Shown piece by piece: positions 36,688 through 45,280 of a stretch of DNA of 64,000 nt. The translations under genes were made by a program, and so were the position numbers. Source of the DNA: Streptomyces sp. R44 (GTDB taxonomy: Bacteria > Actinomycetota > Actinomycetes > Streptomycetales > Streptomycetaceae). The notes below the pieces were generated by a model. It was not told the origin of the DNA. It searched no databases and saw nothing but the letters and a program-made list of their open reading frames with translations. How positions within the stretch are numbered: position 1 is the stretch's first letter; every line of letters starts with the position of its first letter. The DNA lies in assembly GCF_041053105.1 (NCBI RefSeq), contig NZ_CP163444.1:5208001-5272000 (forward strand), written 5' to 3'.

Positions 36688-38103
36688 ATGGCGAACGACT
36701 GGGCCACTTTCGGGGCCGACCTCCATCTGGAACTCCGCGGCACCCGGCTCCGCGCGGGCCTCATGGACGCCCTGCGGGAGGCGGTCCGCAGCGGCCGCCT
36801 GGAGGCGGGCACCCGGCTGCCGTCCTCCCGCTCGCTCGCCGCCGACCTCGGCATGGCCCGCAACACCGTCGCCGACGCGTACGCCGAGCTGGTCGCCGAG
36901 GGCTGGCTCACCGCCCGGCAGGGCTCCGGGACCCGCGTCGCCCGCCGGACCGCGCCGCGCGCGCCGGCGCCGTCCTCCCCGTCGCCGTCGGCCGGAGCGG
37001 GCCGGGGCAGGCCCGCCGCGCCCGCGCACAACCTTCAGTCCGGCACCCCCGACCTCGCCTCCTTCCCGCGCGCCGACTGGCTCAAGGCCTACCGTCGGGC
37101 GCTCACCGACGCCCCCAACGAGGCCTTCGGGTACGGCGATCCGCGCGGCAGGCCCGAACTGCGCGCCGCACTCGCCGAGTACCTCGCCCGTGCCCGCGGC
37201 GTGCACGCCCGGCCCGGGCGGATCGTGATCTGCGCGGGCTTCGTGCACGGCCTGACGCTGCTCGGCCAGGTGCTGCGGGCCCGCGGCGTGCGGGACGTGG
37301 CGGTCGAGTCGTACGGGCTCGGGCTCCACGAGGAGCTCCTCAGAAGCGCCGGACTCGGCACCCCCGTCCTGGGCTTCGACGAACGCGGCACGAGGACCGA
37401 GGAGTTGGCGGGGCTCGACGGGTGCGGGGCGGTCCTGATGACGGCCGCCCACCAGTACCCGCTGGGCGGCGCCCTGCCCCCGGACCGGCGGGCGGCGGTC
37501 GTCGACTGGGCGCGGGCCTCCGGCGGCCTCGTCCTGGAGGACGACTACGACGGGGAGTTCCGCTACGACCGGCAGCCCGTCGGAGCCCTGCAGGGCCTCG
37601 ACCCCGAGCGCGTCGTCTACTTCGGCACCGCGAGCAAGTCCCTCGCGCCCGGCCTCCGCCTCGCCTGGATGGTCCTGCCGGAGCGCCTGGCGGAGGAGGT
37701 CGCGGCGGCGAAGGGGGCCGTGGACTGGTCGTCGAGCGCGCCGGACCAGCTGGCGTTCGCCGAGTTCCTGCGCTCGGGGGCGTACGACCGGCACGTACGG
37801 GCGATGCGGCTGCGCTACCGGCGGCGCCGCGACCAGCTGGTGGCGGCCGTCGCCGCGCACTCGCCGGAGACCCGGGTCAGCGGCATCGCGGCCGGTCTGC
37901 ACGCCGTCCTGGCCCTGCCGCCCGGCACCGAGCAGGCCACCCTGCGGGCCGCCGCCTGGCGCGGCCTCGCCGTCCAGGGCGTCAACCAGTTCCGCCGTAC
38001 CACCGTGCCGGCCACCCTCGACGGCCTGGTCGTCGGCTACGCCACGCCCCCCGACAGCGGCTGGCAGGGCGCCCTGCGGGCCTTGTGCGGGGTACTGCCC
38101 TGA
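36688..38103 (+). CDS. MocR/PdxR-type GntR transcription factor with aminotransferase domain
   Basis: A 471-residue regulator. The N-terminal GntR winged helix (residues about 15-85) reads LRAGLMDALREAVRSGRLEA and TRLPSSRSLAADLGMARNTV. A Pro/Ser linker precedes a fold-type I aminotransferase domain with GYGDPRGRPELRAALAEYLA, ALLMTAAHQYPLGG-like substrate loop, VLEDDYDGEFRYDR and the PLP Lys in GTASKSLAPGLRLAW (about residue 317). MocR proteins sense PLP or amino compounds; some regulate GABA or vitamin B6 genes. It probably regulates the divergent AhpD-PEP mutase operon, possibly also the convergent DMT transporter, although that is transcribed from elsewhere. Confidence 0.92.
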   Translation: MANDWATFGADLHLELRGTRLRAGLMDALREAVRSGRLEAGTRLPSSRSLAADLGMARNTVADAYAELVAEGWLTARQGSGTRVARRTAPRAPAPSSPSPSAGAGRGRPAAPAHNLQSGTPDLASFPRADWLKAYRRALTDAPNEAFGYGDPRGRPELRAALAEYLARARGVHARPGRIVICAGFVHGLTLLGQVLRARGVRDVAVESYGLGLHEELLRSAGLGTPVLGFDERGTRTEELAGLDGCGAVLMTAAHQYPLGGALPPDRRAAVVDWARASGGLVLEDDYDGEFRYDRQPVGALQGLDPERVVYFGTASKSLAPGLRLAWMVLPERLAEEVAAAKGAVDWSSSAPDQLAFAEFLRSGAYDRHVRAMRLRYRRRRDQLVAAVAAHSPETRVSGIAAGLHAVLALPPGTEQATLRAAAWRGLAVQGVNQFRRTTVPATLDGLVVGYATPPDSGWQGALRALCGVLP

Positions 38104-38107
38104 GGGG

Positions 38108-38965
38108 TCAGGAGGGGGCGGTCGGCTCCGCGGCCGGTTCCGGCTCCGGGGCCGGTGCCTCGCCGAAGCGGGCCAGGGTCAGGGAGCCCGCCACCGCCAC
38201 CGCGAAGCCGGCGATCGCCAGCCAGCCCAGTCCGTCCCGGGTGCTGTCCCCGAGCCAGATCACCCCGACGATCGCCGGGCCGATCGTTTCTCCCAGCACC
38301 GCGCCCGCCGTCGCCGTGGTCACCGAGCCGCGCTGGAACGCCGAGGTCAGCAGCAGGAACGCGGCCCCGCCGCCGACGAGGAGCGCGTACCAGACGGGAT
38401 CCGTGAAGTCGATGCCCTCGATCAGCCGGACCGCCACCTCCACCACCCCGAAGCCGACCCCCGCCCCGAGACCGAGGACGAGCGCCCGGGACCGCACCGG
38501 CAGCCGCCCCGCCACCACGCCGAGCAGCAGGACCCCGAAGGAGATCCCGAGGAGCACCCAGTCCAGCGCCGCCGAGCCCTCCCGGTGCCCCTCCTTGCCC
38601 GAGGCGAAGGCCAGCATCGCGAGCCCCAGGCAGACCACGGCCACGGCCACCCACTCCACCCGGCTCAGCTGCACCCGCAGCACCCGGGACGCGATGACCG
38701 CCGTGACCGCCAGACTCGCGGCGAGGGCCGCGCCCACCACGTAGATGGGGAGCGTCCGCAGGGCCACGATCTGCAGCACGAAGCCCAGACCGTCCGCCCC
38801 CAGGCCGGCGAGATAGCGCCACTGCTGCAGGGCCCGCCACATCAGCGCGACGTCGACACCGCCGCCCGTCCCCGGCTCGGCGGCCCGCGCCGCCATCGCC
38901 TGGAGGACCGAGGCGGCACCGAAGCACACGGACGAGGCCAGCGCACAAATCATCCCGAGAAGCAC
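38108..38965 (-). CDS. DMT/EamA-superfamily membrane transporter
   Basis: A 285-residue protein with about ten helices in two repeats of five, typical of EamA drug/metabolite transporters: MLLGMICALASSVCFGAASV, YLAGLGADGLGFVLQIVALR, VVGAALAASLAVTAVIASRV, WVAVAVVCLGLAMLAFASG, then WVLLGISFGVLLLGVVAG and so on. The C-terminus is a short Pro/Glu/Ala tail. The GTG at 38965 is chosen because TAGAGT ends 6 nt upstream and no Shine-Dalgarno sequence is visible, so translation may be leaderless; ATG four codons later is the alternative. Substrate unknown. Confidence 0.85.
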   Translation of the reverse strand: MLLGMICALASSVCFGAASVLQAMAARAAEPGTGGGVDVALMWRALQQWRYLAGLGADGLGFVLQIVALRTLPIYVVGAALAASLAVTAVIASRVLRVQLSRVEWVAVAVVCLGLAMLAFASGKEGHREGSAALDWVLLGISFGVLLLGVVAGRLPVRSRALVLGLGAGVGFGVVEVAVRLIEGIDFTDPVWYALLVGGGAAFLLLTSAFQRGSVTTATAGAVLGETIGPAIVGVIWLGDSTRDGLGWLAIAGFAVAVAGSLTLARFGEAPAPEPEPAAEPTAPS

Positions 38966-39065
38966 AAAGCGACTCTAGGCCGTGAGGCCGGAAATCACCG
39001 GCCTACACTGTGCGGTCGCGAGGCGCGCGCGACGCGTTCGCGAGGGCGAAGGGGAGGCGACGGAC

Positions 39066-39365
39066 ATGCGCAGGCTGAGGTCGAGCACGGTGGTGCTCGG
39101 CGGGATGGGTGTGCTCGCGGCGACGATCACCGCGTGCGGTTCGGAGCCGGACAAGCGGTGCGTGGACCCGCTGACCCGGGAGGAGCTGCCGAGCTACGAG
39201 TGCCAGAGCGGCGGCGGCAGCAGCGACGACGACAACGGCTCCACCCACCGCGGCTCGTACTACTACGGCGGTTCCGTCCGCGACCGCAAGGTGAGCGGCG
39301 GCAGCTTCGACAAGACCGCCGTGGACACCGGCGGCTTCGGCTGCTCCGGCACCGGCGGCGGCTGA
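39066..39365 (+). CDS. YgiB-like (DUF1190-type) small lipoprotein
   Basis: A 99-residue lipoprotein. MRRLRSSTVVLGGMGVLAAT leads to the lipobox ITAC, with Cys at about residue 24. The mature part has three further Cys (RCVDPLT, YECQSGGG, FGCSGTGGG) and a Gly/Ser/Tyr-rich C-terminus (GGSFDKTAVDTGGFG) like the ends of YgiB proteins. GGGGAGG lies 8 nt before the ATG. It is 15 bp upstream of an ATP-grasp amidoligase gene; the same lipoprotein-amidoligase order occurs in E. coli ygiB-ygiC. Function unknown; a role at the envelope is likely. Confidence 0.68.
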   Translation: MRRLRSSTVVLGGMGVLAATITACGSEPDKRCVDPLTREELPSYECQSGGGSSDDDNGSTHRGSYYYGGSVRDRKVSGGSFDKTAVDTGGFGCSGTGGG

Positions 39366-39380
39366 GGCGGGCCCGGCATC

Positions 39381-40565
39381 ATGCAGCGCCACACCATCGA
39401 GCCCCGGCCCGGCTGGCAGGAGACGGTCGAGGAGCAGGGGCTCGTCTATCCGCTGACCCGCTACCCGGACGGTTCGCTGCGCCCGTACTGGGACGAGAGC
39501 GCGTACTACTCCTTCTCGCTGCCCGAGGTCGAGGCCCTGGAGGAGGTCGTCGAGGAGCTCCACGCGCTGTGCCTGGCGGCGGCCGCGCACATCGTCGAGG
39601 AGAACCGGTTCGCCGAGCTCGGGATCACCGACCCGAGGCTGGCGGGCCTGGTCGCCGAGTCCTGGCGGCGCCGTGCCGAACTGCCCTCCCTGTACGGCCG
39701 CTTCGACCTGCGTTACGACGGCACGGGGCCGGCCAAGATGCTGGAGTACAACGCCGACACCCCGACCTCCCTCGTGGAGGCCGCGAGCCCGCAGTGGTTC
39801 TGGATGGAGGAGCGGTTCCCCGGCGCCGACCAGTGGAACTCACTCCACGAGCGGCTCGTCGACGCCTGGAAGCGCCAGGCCCACCTGCTGCCGCCCGGCC
39901 CCCTCCACTTCGCCCACTCGGACGGCGACGAGCTCGGCGAGGACCTGATGACGGTCGCGTATCTGCGCGAGACCGCCCAGCAGGCCGGGCTGGACACCGA
40001 GGCGCTCTCCGTGGAGCGGATCGGCTGGGACCGGCTCTCGCGCCGCTTCGTCGACGACCGGCTCCGCTTCATCCGCAGCTGCTTCAAGCTCTACCCGTGG
40101 GAGTGGCTGACCACCGACCGCTTCGGCCGGCACGTCCTGGACACCCTCGACAACGGCGGCGGCACCGGCACCACCTGCTGGATCGAACCGGCCTGGAAGA
40201 TGCTGCTCTCCAACAAGGCGCTCCTCGCGATCCTGTGGGAGCTGAACCCGGGCCACCCGAACCTGCTGCCCGCCTACCTCGACGGGCCGCGCGAACTCGC
40301 CGCCACCACCGGCTGGGTCGCCAAGCCGCTGCTCGGCCGCGAGGGCGCGGGCGTGACCCTGCACGAGGCCGGTACGGAGCCCTTGGTACAGGACGGGGAG
40401 GCCTGCTGCTACCAGGAGCTGGCCCCGCTGCCCGACTTCGACGGCAACCGGGTGGTGCTCGGCGCGTGGGTCGTCGAGGACGAGGCGGCGGGGCTCGGCA
40501 TCCGGGAGTCGGCGGGGCTCGTCACCGACGAGTACGCCCGCTTCCTCCCGCACGTCATTCTGTGA
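39381..40565 (+). CDS. Glutathionylspermidine synthase-like ATP-grasp protein (YgiC-like)
   Basis: A 394-residue protein of the GSP_synth family. It begins MQRHTIEPRPGWQETVEEQG and contains RYDGTGPAKMLEYNADTPTS, a hallmark of the family. LLEYN-type Mg/ATP residues, WIEPAWKMLLSNKALLAILW and WVAKPLLGREGAGVTLHEAG (the ATP-binding Lys and Gly loop) follow, as does VVLGAWVVEDEAAGLGIRES near the C-terminus. The amidase half of E. coli GspSA is absent. The E. coli relatives YgiC and YjfC have no demonstrated glutathionylspermidine activity, so the product here is unknown. Its 3' end overlaps the convergent deacetylase gene by 11 bp. Confidence 0.86.
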   Translation: MQRHTIEPRPGWQETVEEQGLVYPLTRYPDGSLRPYWDESAYYSFSLPEVEALEEVVEELHALCLAAAAHIVEENRFAELGITDPRLAGLVAESWRRRAELPSLYGRFDLRYDGTGPAKMLEYNADTPTSLVEAASPQWFWMEERFPGADQWNSLHERLVDAWKRQAHLLPPGPLHFAHSDGDELGEDLMTVAYLRETAQQAGLDTEALSVERIGWDRLSRRFVDDRLRFIRSCFKLYPWEWLTTDRFGRHVLDTLDNGGGTGTTCWIEPAWKMLLSNKALLAILWELNPGHPNLLPAYLDGPRELAATTGWVAKPLLGREGAGVTLHEAGTEPLVQDGEACCYQELAPLPDFDGNRVVLGAWVVEDEAAGLGIRESAGLVTDEYARFLPHVIL

Positions 40566-41250
40566 CGTAGTCCCGCAGCGGCGCCGGCTTCAGACCGGCC
40601 GCCTCCGCCGCGTCCAGGGCCCGCTCCAGGTCCTGCGTCACCGTCTCGTTGAAGTGCAGCAGGATGATGTCGCCGGCCTTGAGCCGCGGGGTCGGCGGGG
40701 TCCACCCGCCCCAGGTCGTGAGGTCGTACGTCCACGTGACCAGCGCCTTCGCCCCGCACTCCCGCGCGGTGGTCCGGGTCGTCCCGTCGTACGTGCCGTA
40801 CGGCGGGCGCAGCAGCCGCGGGCCGTCGCCGAACTGCGCGAGGTGCTGGTCGCGGGCCCCGCACACCTCCGCCTTCTGGCCCGCCGCGTCGAGGGTGGTC
40901 AGGTCCGGGTGGCCGACGGTGTGGTTCTCGACGCGGGAGCGGCCCTGGTCGAGCAGGGTGTGGAAGTAGCCGGAGTCGTAGGAGTACGCGCCGGGGAGCA
41001 GGAAGAGCGAGGCGGGCACCCGGCGGTCGAGCAGCAGCCGCGCGGCGGCGGGGTCGTGGTACCAGCCGTCGTCGAGGGTGATGAAGACGACCGGGTCGGT
41101 GGTCTCCACGTGGGAGACCACCGGGACGGGCTCGGGCCAGGCCGCCTCCGGGGCGGCGTGCGCGGGTCCGGCGACCGCGCCGAGGAGCGCGAGCGGGACG
41201 AGGGCGGCGAGCGCGGCACGCAGGGCGTGACGCAGACGGAGTCTCGGCAT
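40555..41250 (-). CDS. Secreted polysaccharide deacetylase (NodB fold)
   Basis: A 231-residue exported enzyme. MPRLRLRHALRAALAALVPL and a hydrophobic core end at PAHA-APEAA, a signal peptide. The NodB motifs are present: TLDDG (catalytic base and metal Asp), NHTVGHPDL (metal His pair HxxxH), RPPYG (Arg in motif 3), and HFNET-type motif 5 LLHF. It probably removes acetyl groups from chitin, peptidoglycan or a related glycan. A palindrome resembling a DasR site lies 9 bp before its ATG, which favours a link to GlcNAc or chitin metabolism. The gene is convergent with the YgiC-like gene. Confidence 0.9.
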   Translation of the reverse strand: MPRLRLRHALRAALAALVPLALLGAVAGPAHAAPEAAWPEPVPVVSHVETTDPVVFITLDDGWYHDPAAARLLLDRRVPASLFLLPGAYSYDSGYFHTLLDQGRSRVENHTVGHPDLTTLDAAGQKAEVCGARDQHLAQFGDGPRLLRPPYGTYDGTTRTTARECGAKALVTWTYDLTTWGGWTPPTPRLKAGDIILLHFNETVTQDLERALDAAEAAGLKPAPLRDYVTE

Positions 41251-41259
41251 GGCGGCATC

Positions 41260-41275
41260 ATTGGCCTAGACCAAG
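41260..41275 (-). promoter_or_regulatory. DasR-responsive-element-like palindrome before the polysaccharide deacetylase gene
   Basis: On the minus strand the site reads CTTGGTCTAGGCCAAT. The core TGGTCTAGGCCA differs by one base from the DasR core TGGTCTAGACCA; 12 of 16 positions of the full consensus match. It overlaps the expected promoter/start region of the deacetylase gene, a suitable place for repression. Confidence 0.55.
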
Positions 41276-41329
41276 TCCGGTGTCAATGCGCCGAGTCGGC
41301 CACCCGCCACCCCCTGGAAGCGGACCCCG

Positions 41330-42535
41330 TCAGTCCGACAGAACCCCCCTCAACTGCTCCAGACCCCAGTCCAGGTCCTCCTTCGAGATGACCAGCGGCG
41401 GAGCGATCCGGATCGTCGAACCGTGCGTGTCCTTCACCAGGACCCCACGCTCCATCAGCCGCTCCGAGATCTGCCGGCCCGTCCCCTTCGAGGGCACGAT
41501 GTCGACGCCCGCCCAGAGCCCGCGACCGCGCACGGCCTCCACCGCACCGCCGCCCACGAGCAGCCCCAGCTCCGCGTGGAGGTGCTCGCCCAGCTCCGCC
41601 GCCCGCTCCTGGAACTCGCCCGTCCGCAGCATCGCGATCACCTCCAGGGCCACCGCGCACGCCAGCGGGTTCCCGCCGAACGTCGACCCGTGCTCACCCG
41701 GCCGGAACACCCCGAGCACCTCGCGGTCGGCCACCACCGCCGACACCGGCACCACGCCGCCGCCCAGCGCCTTCCCCAGGATGTACACGTCCGGCACCAC
41801 CCCCTCGTGCTCGCACGCGAACGTCCGCCCCGTCCGGCCCAGACCCGACTGGATCTCGTCCGCCATGAACAGCACGTTCCGCCGACGCGTCAGCTCCCGC
41901 ACCCCCGCCAGGTAACCGGCCGGCGGGACCAGGACCCCCGCCTCGCCCTGGATCGGCTCGATCAGCACGGCCACCGTGTGCGCCGTGACCGCCGCCTCCA
42001 TCGCCGTCAGATCCCCGTACGGCACGATCTCGAACCCCGGCGTGTACGGCCCGTAGTGGTCGCGCGCCTCGTGGTCCGTCGAGAAGCTCACGATCGTCGT
42101 CGTCCGGCCGTGGAAGTTGTTCGCCGCCACCACGATCTTCGCGTGCCCGTCCGGCACGCCCTTCACCTCGTACCCCCACTTCCGGGCGGTCTTCACGGCC
42201 GTCTCGACCGCCTCCGCCCCCGTGTTCATCGGCAGCACCGCCTCCTTGCCGCACAGCTCCGCCAGCTGCGTACAGAAGTCGGCGAACCGGTCGTGGTGGA
42301 AGGCGCGCGAGGTCAGCGTCACCCGCTCCAGCTGCGCCTTCGCCGCGTCGATCAGACGCCGGTTGCCGTGCCCGAAGTTGAGCGCCGAGTACCCGGCGAG
42401 CATGTCGAGATAGCGACGGCCCTCGACATCGGTCATCCAGGCGCCGTCCGCCGAGGCGACGACGACCGGAAGGGGGTGGTAGTTGTGAGCGCTGTGCGCG
42501 TCCGCGGAAGCGATCGCGTCTTCTGTCCTCGACAC
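41330..42535 (-). CDS. rocD: Ornithine aminotransferase
   Basis: A 401-residue PLP enzyme of class III that converts ornithine and 2-oxoglutarate to glutamate-5-semialdehyde and glutamate in arginine/ornithine catabolism. The start VSRTEDAIASADAHSAHNYH continues to YHPLPVVVASADGAWMTDVE. Substrate and cofactor residues lie in LPMNTGAEAVETAVKTARKW, the PLP Asp in VLFMADEIQSGLGRTG and the Schiff-base Lys in YILGKALGGGVVPVS. GGAG lies 5 nt before the GTG. It is divergent from glyA, with 278 bp between them. Confidence 0.94.
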   Translation of the reverse strand: MSRTEDAIASADAHSAHNYHPLPVVVASADGAWMTDVEGRRYLDMLAGYSALNFGHGNRRLIDAAKAQLERVTLTSRAFHHDRFADFCTQLAELCGKEAVLPMNTGAEAVETAVKTARKWGYEVKGVPDGHAKIVVAANNFHGRTTTIVSFSTDHEARDHYGPYTPGFEIVPYGDLTAMEAAVTAHTVAVLIEPIQGEAGVLVPPAGYLAGVRELTRRRNVLFMADEIQSGLGRTGRTFACEHEGVVPDVYILGKALGGGVVPVSAVVADREVLGVFRPGEHGSTFGGNPLACAVALEVIAMLRTGEFQERAAELGEHLHAELGLLVGGGAVEAVRGRGLWAGVDIVPSKGTGRQISERLMERGVLVKDTHGSTIRIAPPLVISKEDLDWGLEQLRGVLSD

Positions 42536-42663
42536 GGGATCTCCGTTCGTCCTGCGGCTCGGGGGGTGGCTCGTCCCCAGGGGGCTGTGGCCCCTTTCTT
42601 ATCGTCGCTCGGATGCCGGACAGGGAAACCTCGGCGACGGCGCGCCAGCTACCCTGGAAACAC

Positions 42664-42743
42664 GCACGGCGACTGGCGTACGGGGAAGCGACCCCGGGGG
42701 AGCCGTGCGCGCTCCACCACACGAGGTGCCGCTCGCCTGGGCA
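42664..42743 (+). ncRNA. ZTP (pfl) riboswitch in the glyA leader
   Basis: The conserved layout of the ZTP/ZMP sensor is readable. P1 GCACGGC (42664-42670) pairs with GCCGTGC (42702-42708). GACTGGCG (42671-42678) follows the first arm, and GGGG/CCCC (42682-42685 with 42692-42695) forms the internal stem of the first domain. The 3' domain ends in CCGCTCGCCTGGGCA (42729-42743), with CGCC able to pair with GGCG in the family pseudoknot. A 6-bp hairpin CACGGG/CCCGTG follows at 42745-42762. Serine hydroxymethyltransferase is a known target class of this riboswitch, which turns on purine and one-carbon genes when ZMP/ZTP accumulates. Confidence 0.85.
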
Positions 42744-42813
42744 TCACGGGCCCCCGGTCCCGTGCGCACCTCCGCCCCGGGACCGTTCCGCCGAACGCCC
42801 GGAGGACACCGCC

Positions 42814-44082
42814 ATGACCACCCCGCAGCAGCACCCCGCGCTCGCCGCCGCCGACCCCGAGCTCGCCGCCCTCGTCGGCGCCGAGGAACGGCTCCAGGCC
42901 GAGACCCTGCGCCTCATCCCCAGCGAGAACTACGTCTCCGCCGCCGTCCTCGAAGCCTCCGGCACCGTCCTCCAGAACAAGTACAGCGAGGGCTACCCCG
43001 GCCGCCGCTACTACGAGGGCCAGCAGAACATCGACCAGGTCGAGACCCTCGCCGTCGAGCGCGCCAAGGCCCTCTTCGGCGTCGACCACGCCAACGTCCA
43101 GCCCTACTCCGGCTCCCCGGCCAACCTCGCCGTCTACCTCGCCTTCGCGAAGCCCGGCGACACCGTCATGGGCATGGCCCTGCCCATGGGCGGCCACCTC
43201 ACCCACGGCTGGGGCGTCTCCGCCACCGGCACCTGGTTCCGCGGCGTCCAGTACGGCGTCCGCCAAGACACGGGCCTCATCGACTTCGACCAGGTCCGCG
43301 AGCTCGCCCTCAAGGAGCGGCCGAAGGTCATCTTCTGCGGCGGCACCGCGCTGCCCCGCACCATCGACTTCGGCGCCTTCGGTGAGATCGCCCGCGAGTC
43401 CGGCGCCGTCCTCGTCGCCGACGTCGCCCACATCGCCGGCCTGATCGCGGGCGGTGCCCACCCGTCCCCCGTCGGGCACGTCGACGTCATCTCCACGACC
43501 ACCCACAAGACCCTCCGCGGCCCGCGCGGCGCCATGCTCATGTCCACCGAGGAGCACGCCAGGGCCCTCGACAAGGCCGTCTTCCCCGGCCTCCAGGGCG
43601 GCCCCCACAACCAGACCACCGCCGCCATCGCCGTCGCCCTCCGCGAGGCCTCCCAGCCCTCCTTCCGCGACTACGCCCACGCCGTCGTCGCCAACGCCCG
43701 GGCCCTCGCCGAGGCGCTCCTCGCCCGCGGCTTCGACCTGGTCTCCGGCGGCACCGACAACCATCTGATCCTGATCGACCTCACCCCCAAGCAGGTCCCG
43801 GGCAAGATCGCCGCGAAGGCCCTCGACCGGGCCGGCATCGTCGTCAACTACAACACCGTCCCCTACGACCCGCGGAAGCCCTTCGACCCCTCCGGCATCC
43901 GCATCGGCACGCCCTCCCTCACCTCCCGCGGCCTCACCGCGGACCACATGGACCAGGTCGCCGAGTGGATCGACCGCGCCGTCACCGCCGCCGGCACGGG
44001 CGACGAGGACACCCTCGCCGCCGTCCGCGCGGAGGTCGCCGACCTGATGGCCGCCCACCCGGCCCCGGGCCTGCCGGTCTGA
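42814..44082 (+). CDS. glyA: Serine hydroxymethyltransferase
   Basis: A 422-residue PLP enzyme converting serine and THF to glycine and 5,10-methylene-THF, the main source of one-carbon units for FolD, PurN and PurH. Key motifs: [48 protein letters not shown], and the PLP Lys in [16 protein letters not shown] (about residue 232). GGAGG lies 9 nt before the ATG, which begins [20 protein letters not shown]. Its leader carries a ZTP riboswitch, so expression should follow purine/folate status. Confidence 0.97.
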   Translation: MTTPQQHPALAAADPELAALVGAEERLQAETLRLIPSENYVSAAVLEASGTVLQNKYSEGYPGRRYYEGQQNIDQVETLAVERAKALFGVDHANVQPYSGSPANLAVYLAFAKPGDTVMGMALPMGGHLTHGWGVSATGTWFRGVQYGVRQDTGLIDFDQVRELALKERPKVIFCGGTALPRTIDFGAFGEIARESGAVLVADVAHIAGLIAGGAHPSPVGHVDVISTTTHKTLRGPRGAMLMSTEEHARALDKAVFPGLQGGPHNQTTAAIAVALREASQPSFRDYAHAVVANARALAEALLARGFDLVSGGTDNHLILIDLTPKQVPGKIAAKALDRAGIVVNYNTVPYDPRKPFDPSGIRIGTPSLTSRGLTADHMDQVAEWIDRAVTAAGTGDEDTLAAVRAEVADLMAAHPAPGLPV

Positions 44083-44089
44083 CCGGCCG

Positions 44090-45178
44090 CTAACCGGCCA
44101 CGGCCCCGCGGATCAGGGCCGCCAGGTCCTGGGCGTGGGTGTCGTCCGCGCTCGCGCTCAGGCGGCTGCGGGTGAACGCGAACGACAGCTCGCGTCCGGG
44201 ATCGGCGAAGGCGATGCTGCCGCCGCTGCCGTTGTGGCCGAACGCGGTGGGCTCGCCGCCCGTCTCGGGCAGGCCGAGGAAGTAGCCGAGCCCCTTGGGG
44301 ACCGGCGCGCCCAGGATCCGGTCCGGCTCGCGGGTCCGGAGCTCGTACAGCAGCGGCAGCCGCTCGGCCGGGACCAGCCGGACGCCGTCGACCTCGCCGA
44401 TCAGCGCCGCGTACATCCGGGCCGCGGCGTGCGCCGTGAGGGTCGCGGCGGCCGGTGCGTCGGCGCGCAGGTAGTCGGGGCGGTTGGCGAGCCGGGCGCA
44501 GGGCCACACGCCGGGGTTCGGCACGGCCAGGAGGAACGGCGCGTCCTCCGGGATCGCGGCGAGCTTCTCCTCCCAGCTGCCCGCCACCAGCGGGACCACC
44601 CGGTCCGCGTGCGCGTCGGGTGTCCCGTAGAAGAGCGAGTCCGCGATGCCCAGCGGCTCGGTGACGTACGTGCGCAGCGCCTCGGCGACGGGGAGTCCCG
44701 TGGCGCGGCGCACGGTCTCGCCGAGGACCCAGCCGAAGGTCCAGCCGTGGTAGCCGGTGGCGGCGCCCGGCTCCCACAACGGCTCCTGCGCGGCGATCAG
44801 CGCGCACATGTGGTCCCAGTCGCACAGCTCCTCCGGCGTGATCGCCGGCGGCAGCTGCGGCACGCCCGTGCGGTGGGTCAGCGCGTCGCGGACGGTGGCG
44901 CGGTCCTTGCCGTGGGCGCCGAACTCCGGCCAGAGGGCGCTGAGCGGGGTGTCGTAGTCGAGCAGTCCGCGCGCGACGAGGACGTGGACCAGCGTCGCCG
45001 TGACGCCCTTGCCGGTGGAGAAGCTGTGCAACAGGGAGGCGGCGTCCACCCCCTCGCCCGCGTACGCGTCGACGATCAGCTCCCCGTGCCGGTACGCCGC
45101 CACCTGCACCGCCGATTCCCGGCCCGAGTCGACCAGCCTCCGGACGACGTCCTCGACCCGTGCCTGTACGTCTGCCAT
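44090..45178 (-). CDS. Serine hydrolase of the beta-lactamase/penicillin-binding-like family
   Basis: A 362-residue cytoplasmic-looking protein without a signal peptide. The catalytic SxxK is [20 protein letters not shown], and [20 protein letters not shown] with [10 protein letters not shown] is typical of EstB/class C-like esterases. The Tyr of the YxN motif may be in [10 protein letters not shown]. The C-terminal [16 protein letters not shown] fills the KTG position. The enzyme probably hydrolyses small esters; whether it affects beta-lactams is unknown. It is convergent with glyA (7 bp apart) and divergent from trpS. Confidence 0.87.
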   Translation of the reverse strand: MADVQARVEDVVRRLVDSGRESAVQVAAYRHGELIVDAYAGEGVDAASLLHSFSTGKGVTATLVHVLVARGLLDYDTPLSALWPEFGAHGKDRATVRDALTHRTGVPQLPPAITPEELCDWDHMCALIAAQEPLWEPGAATGYHGWTFGWVLGETVRRATGLPVAEALRTYVTEPLGIADSLFYGTPDAHADRVVPLVAGSWEEKLAAIPEDAPFLLAVPNPGVWPCARLANRPDYLRADAPAAATLTAHAAARMYAALIGEVDGVRLVPAERLPLLYELRTREPDRILGAPVPKGLGYFLGLPETGGEPTAFGHNGSGGSIAFADPGRELSFAFTRSRLSASADDTHAQDLAALIRGAVAG

Positions 45179-45280
45179 CGGTTCCCCCTCCGAATGCTTC
45201 GAGCACGAGGTGTGTTTCTCGTCTCACGGGGCACGATGCCACGTCCGGTTCCGGGGGTCGCACCTGAGAGAATGATGAAC

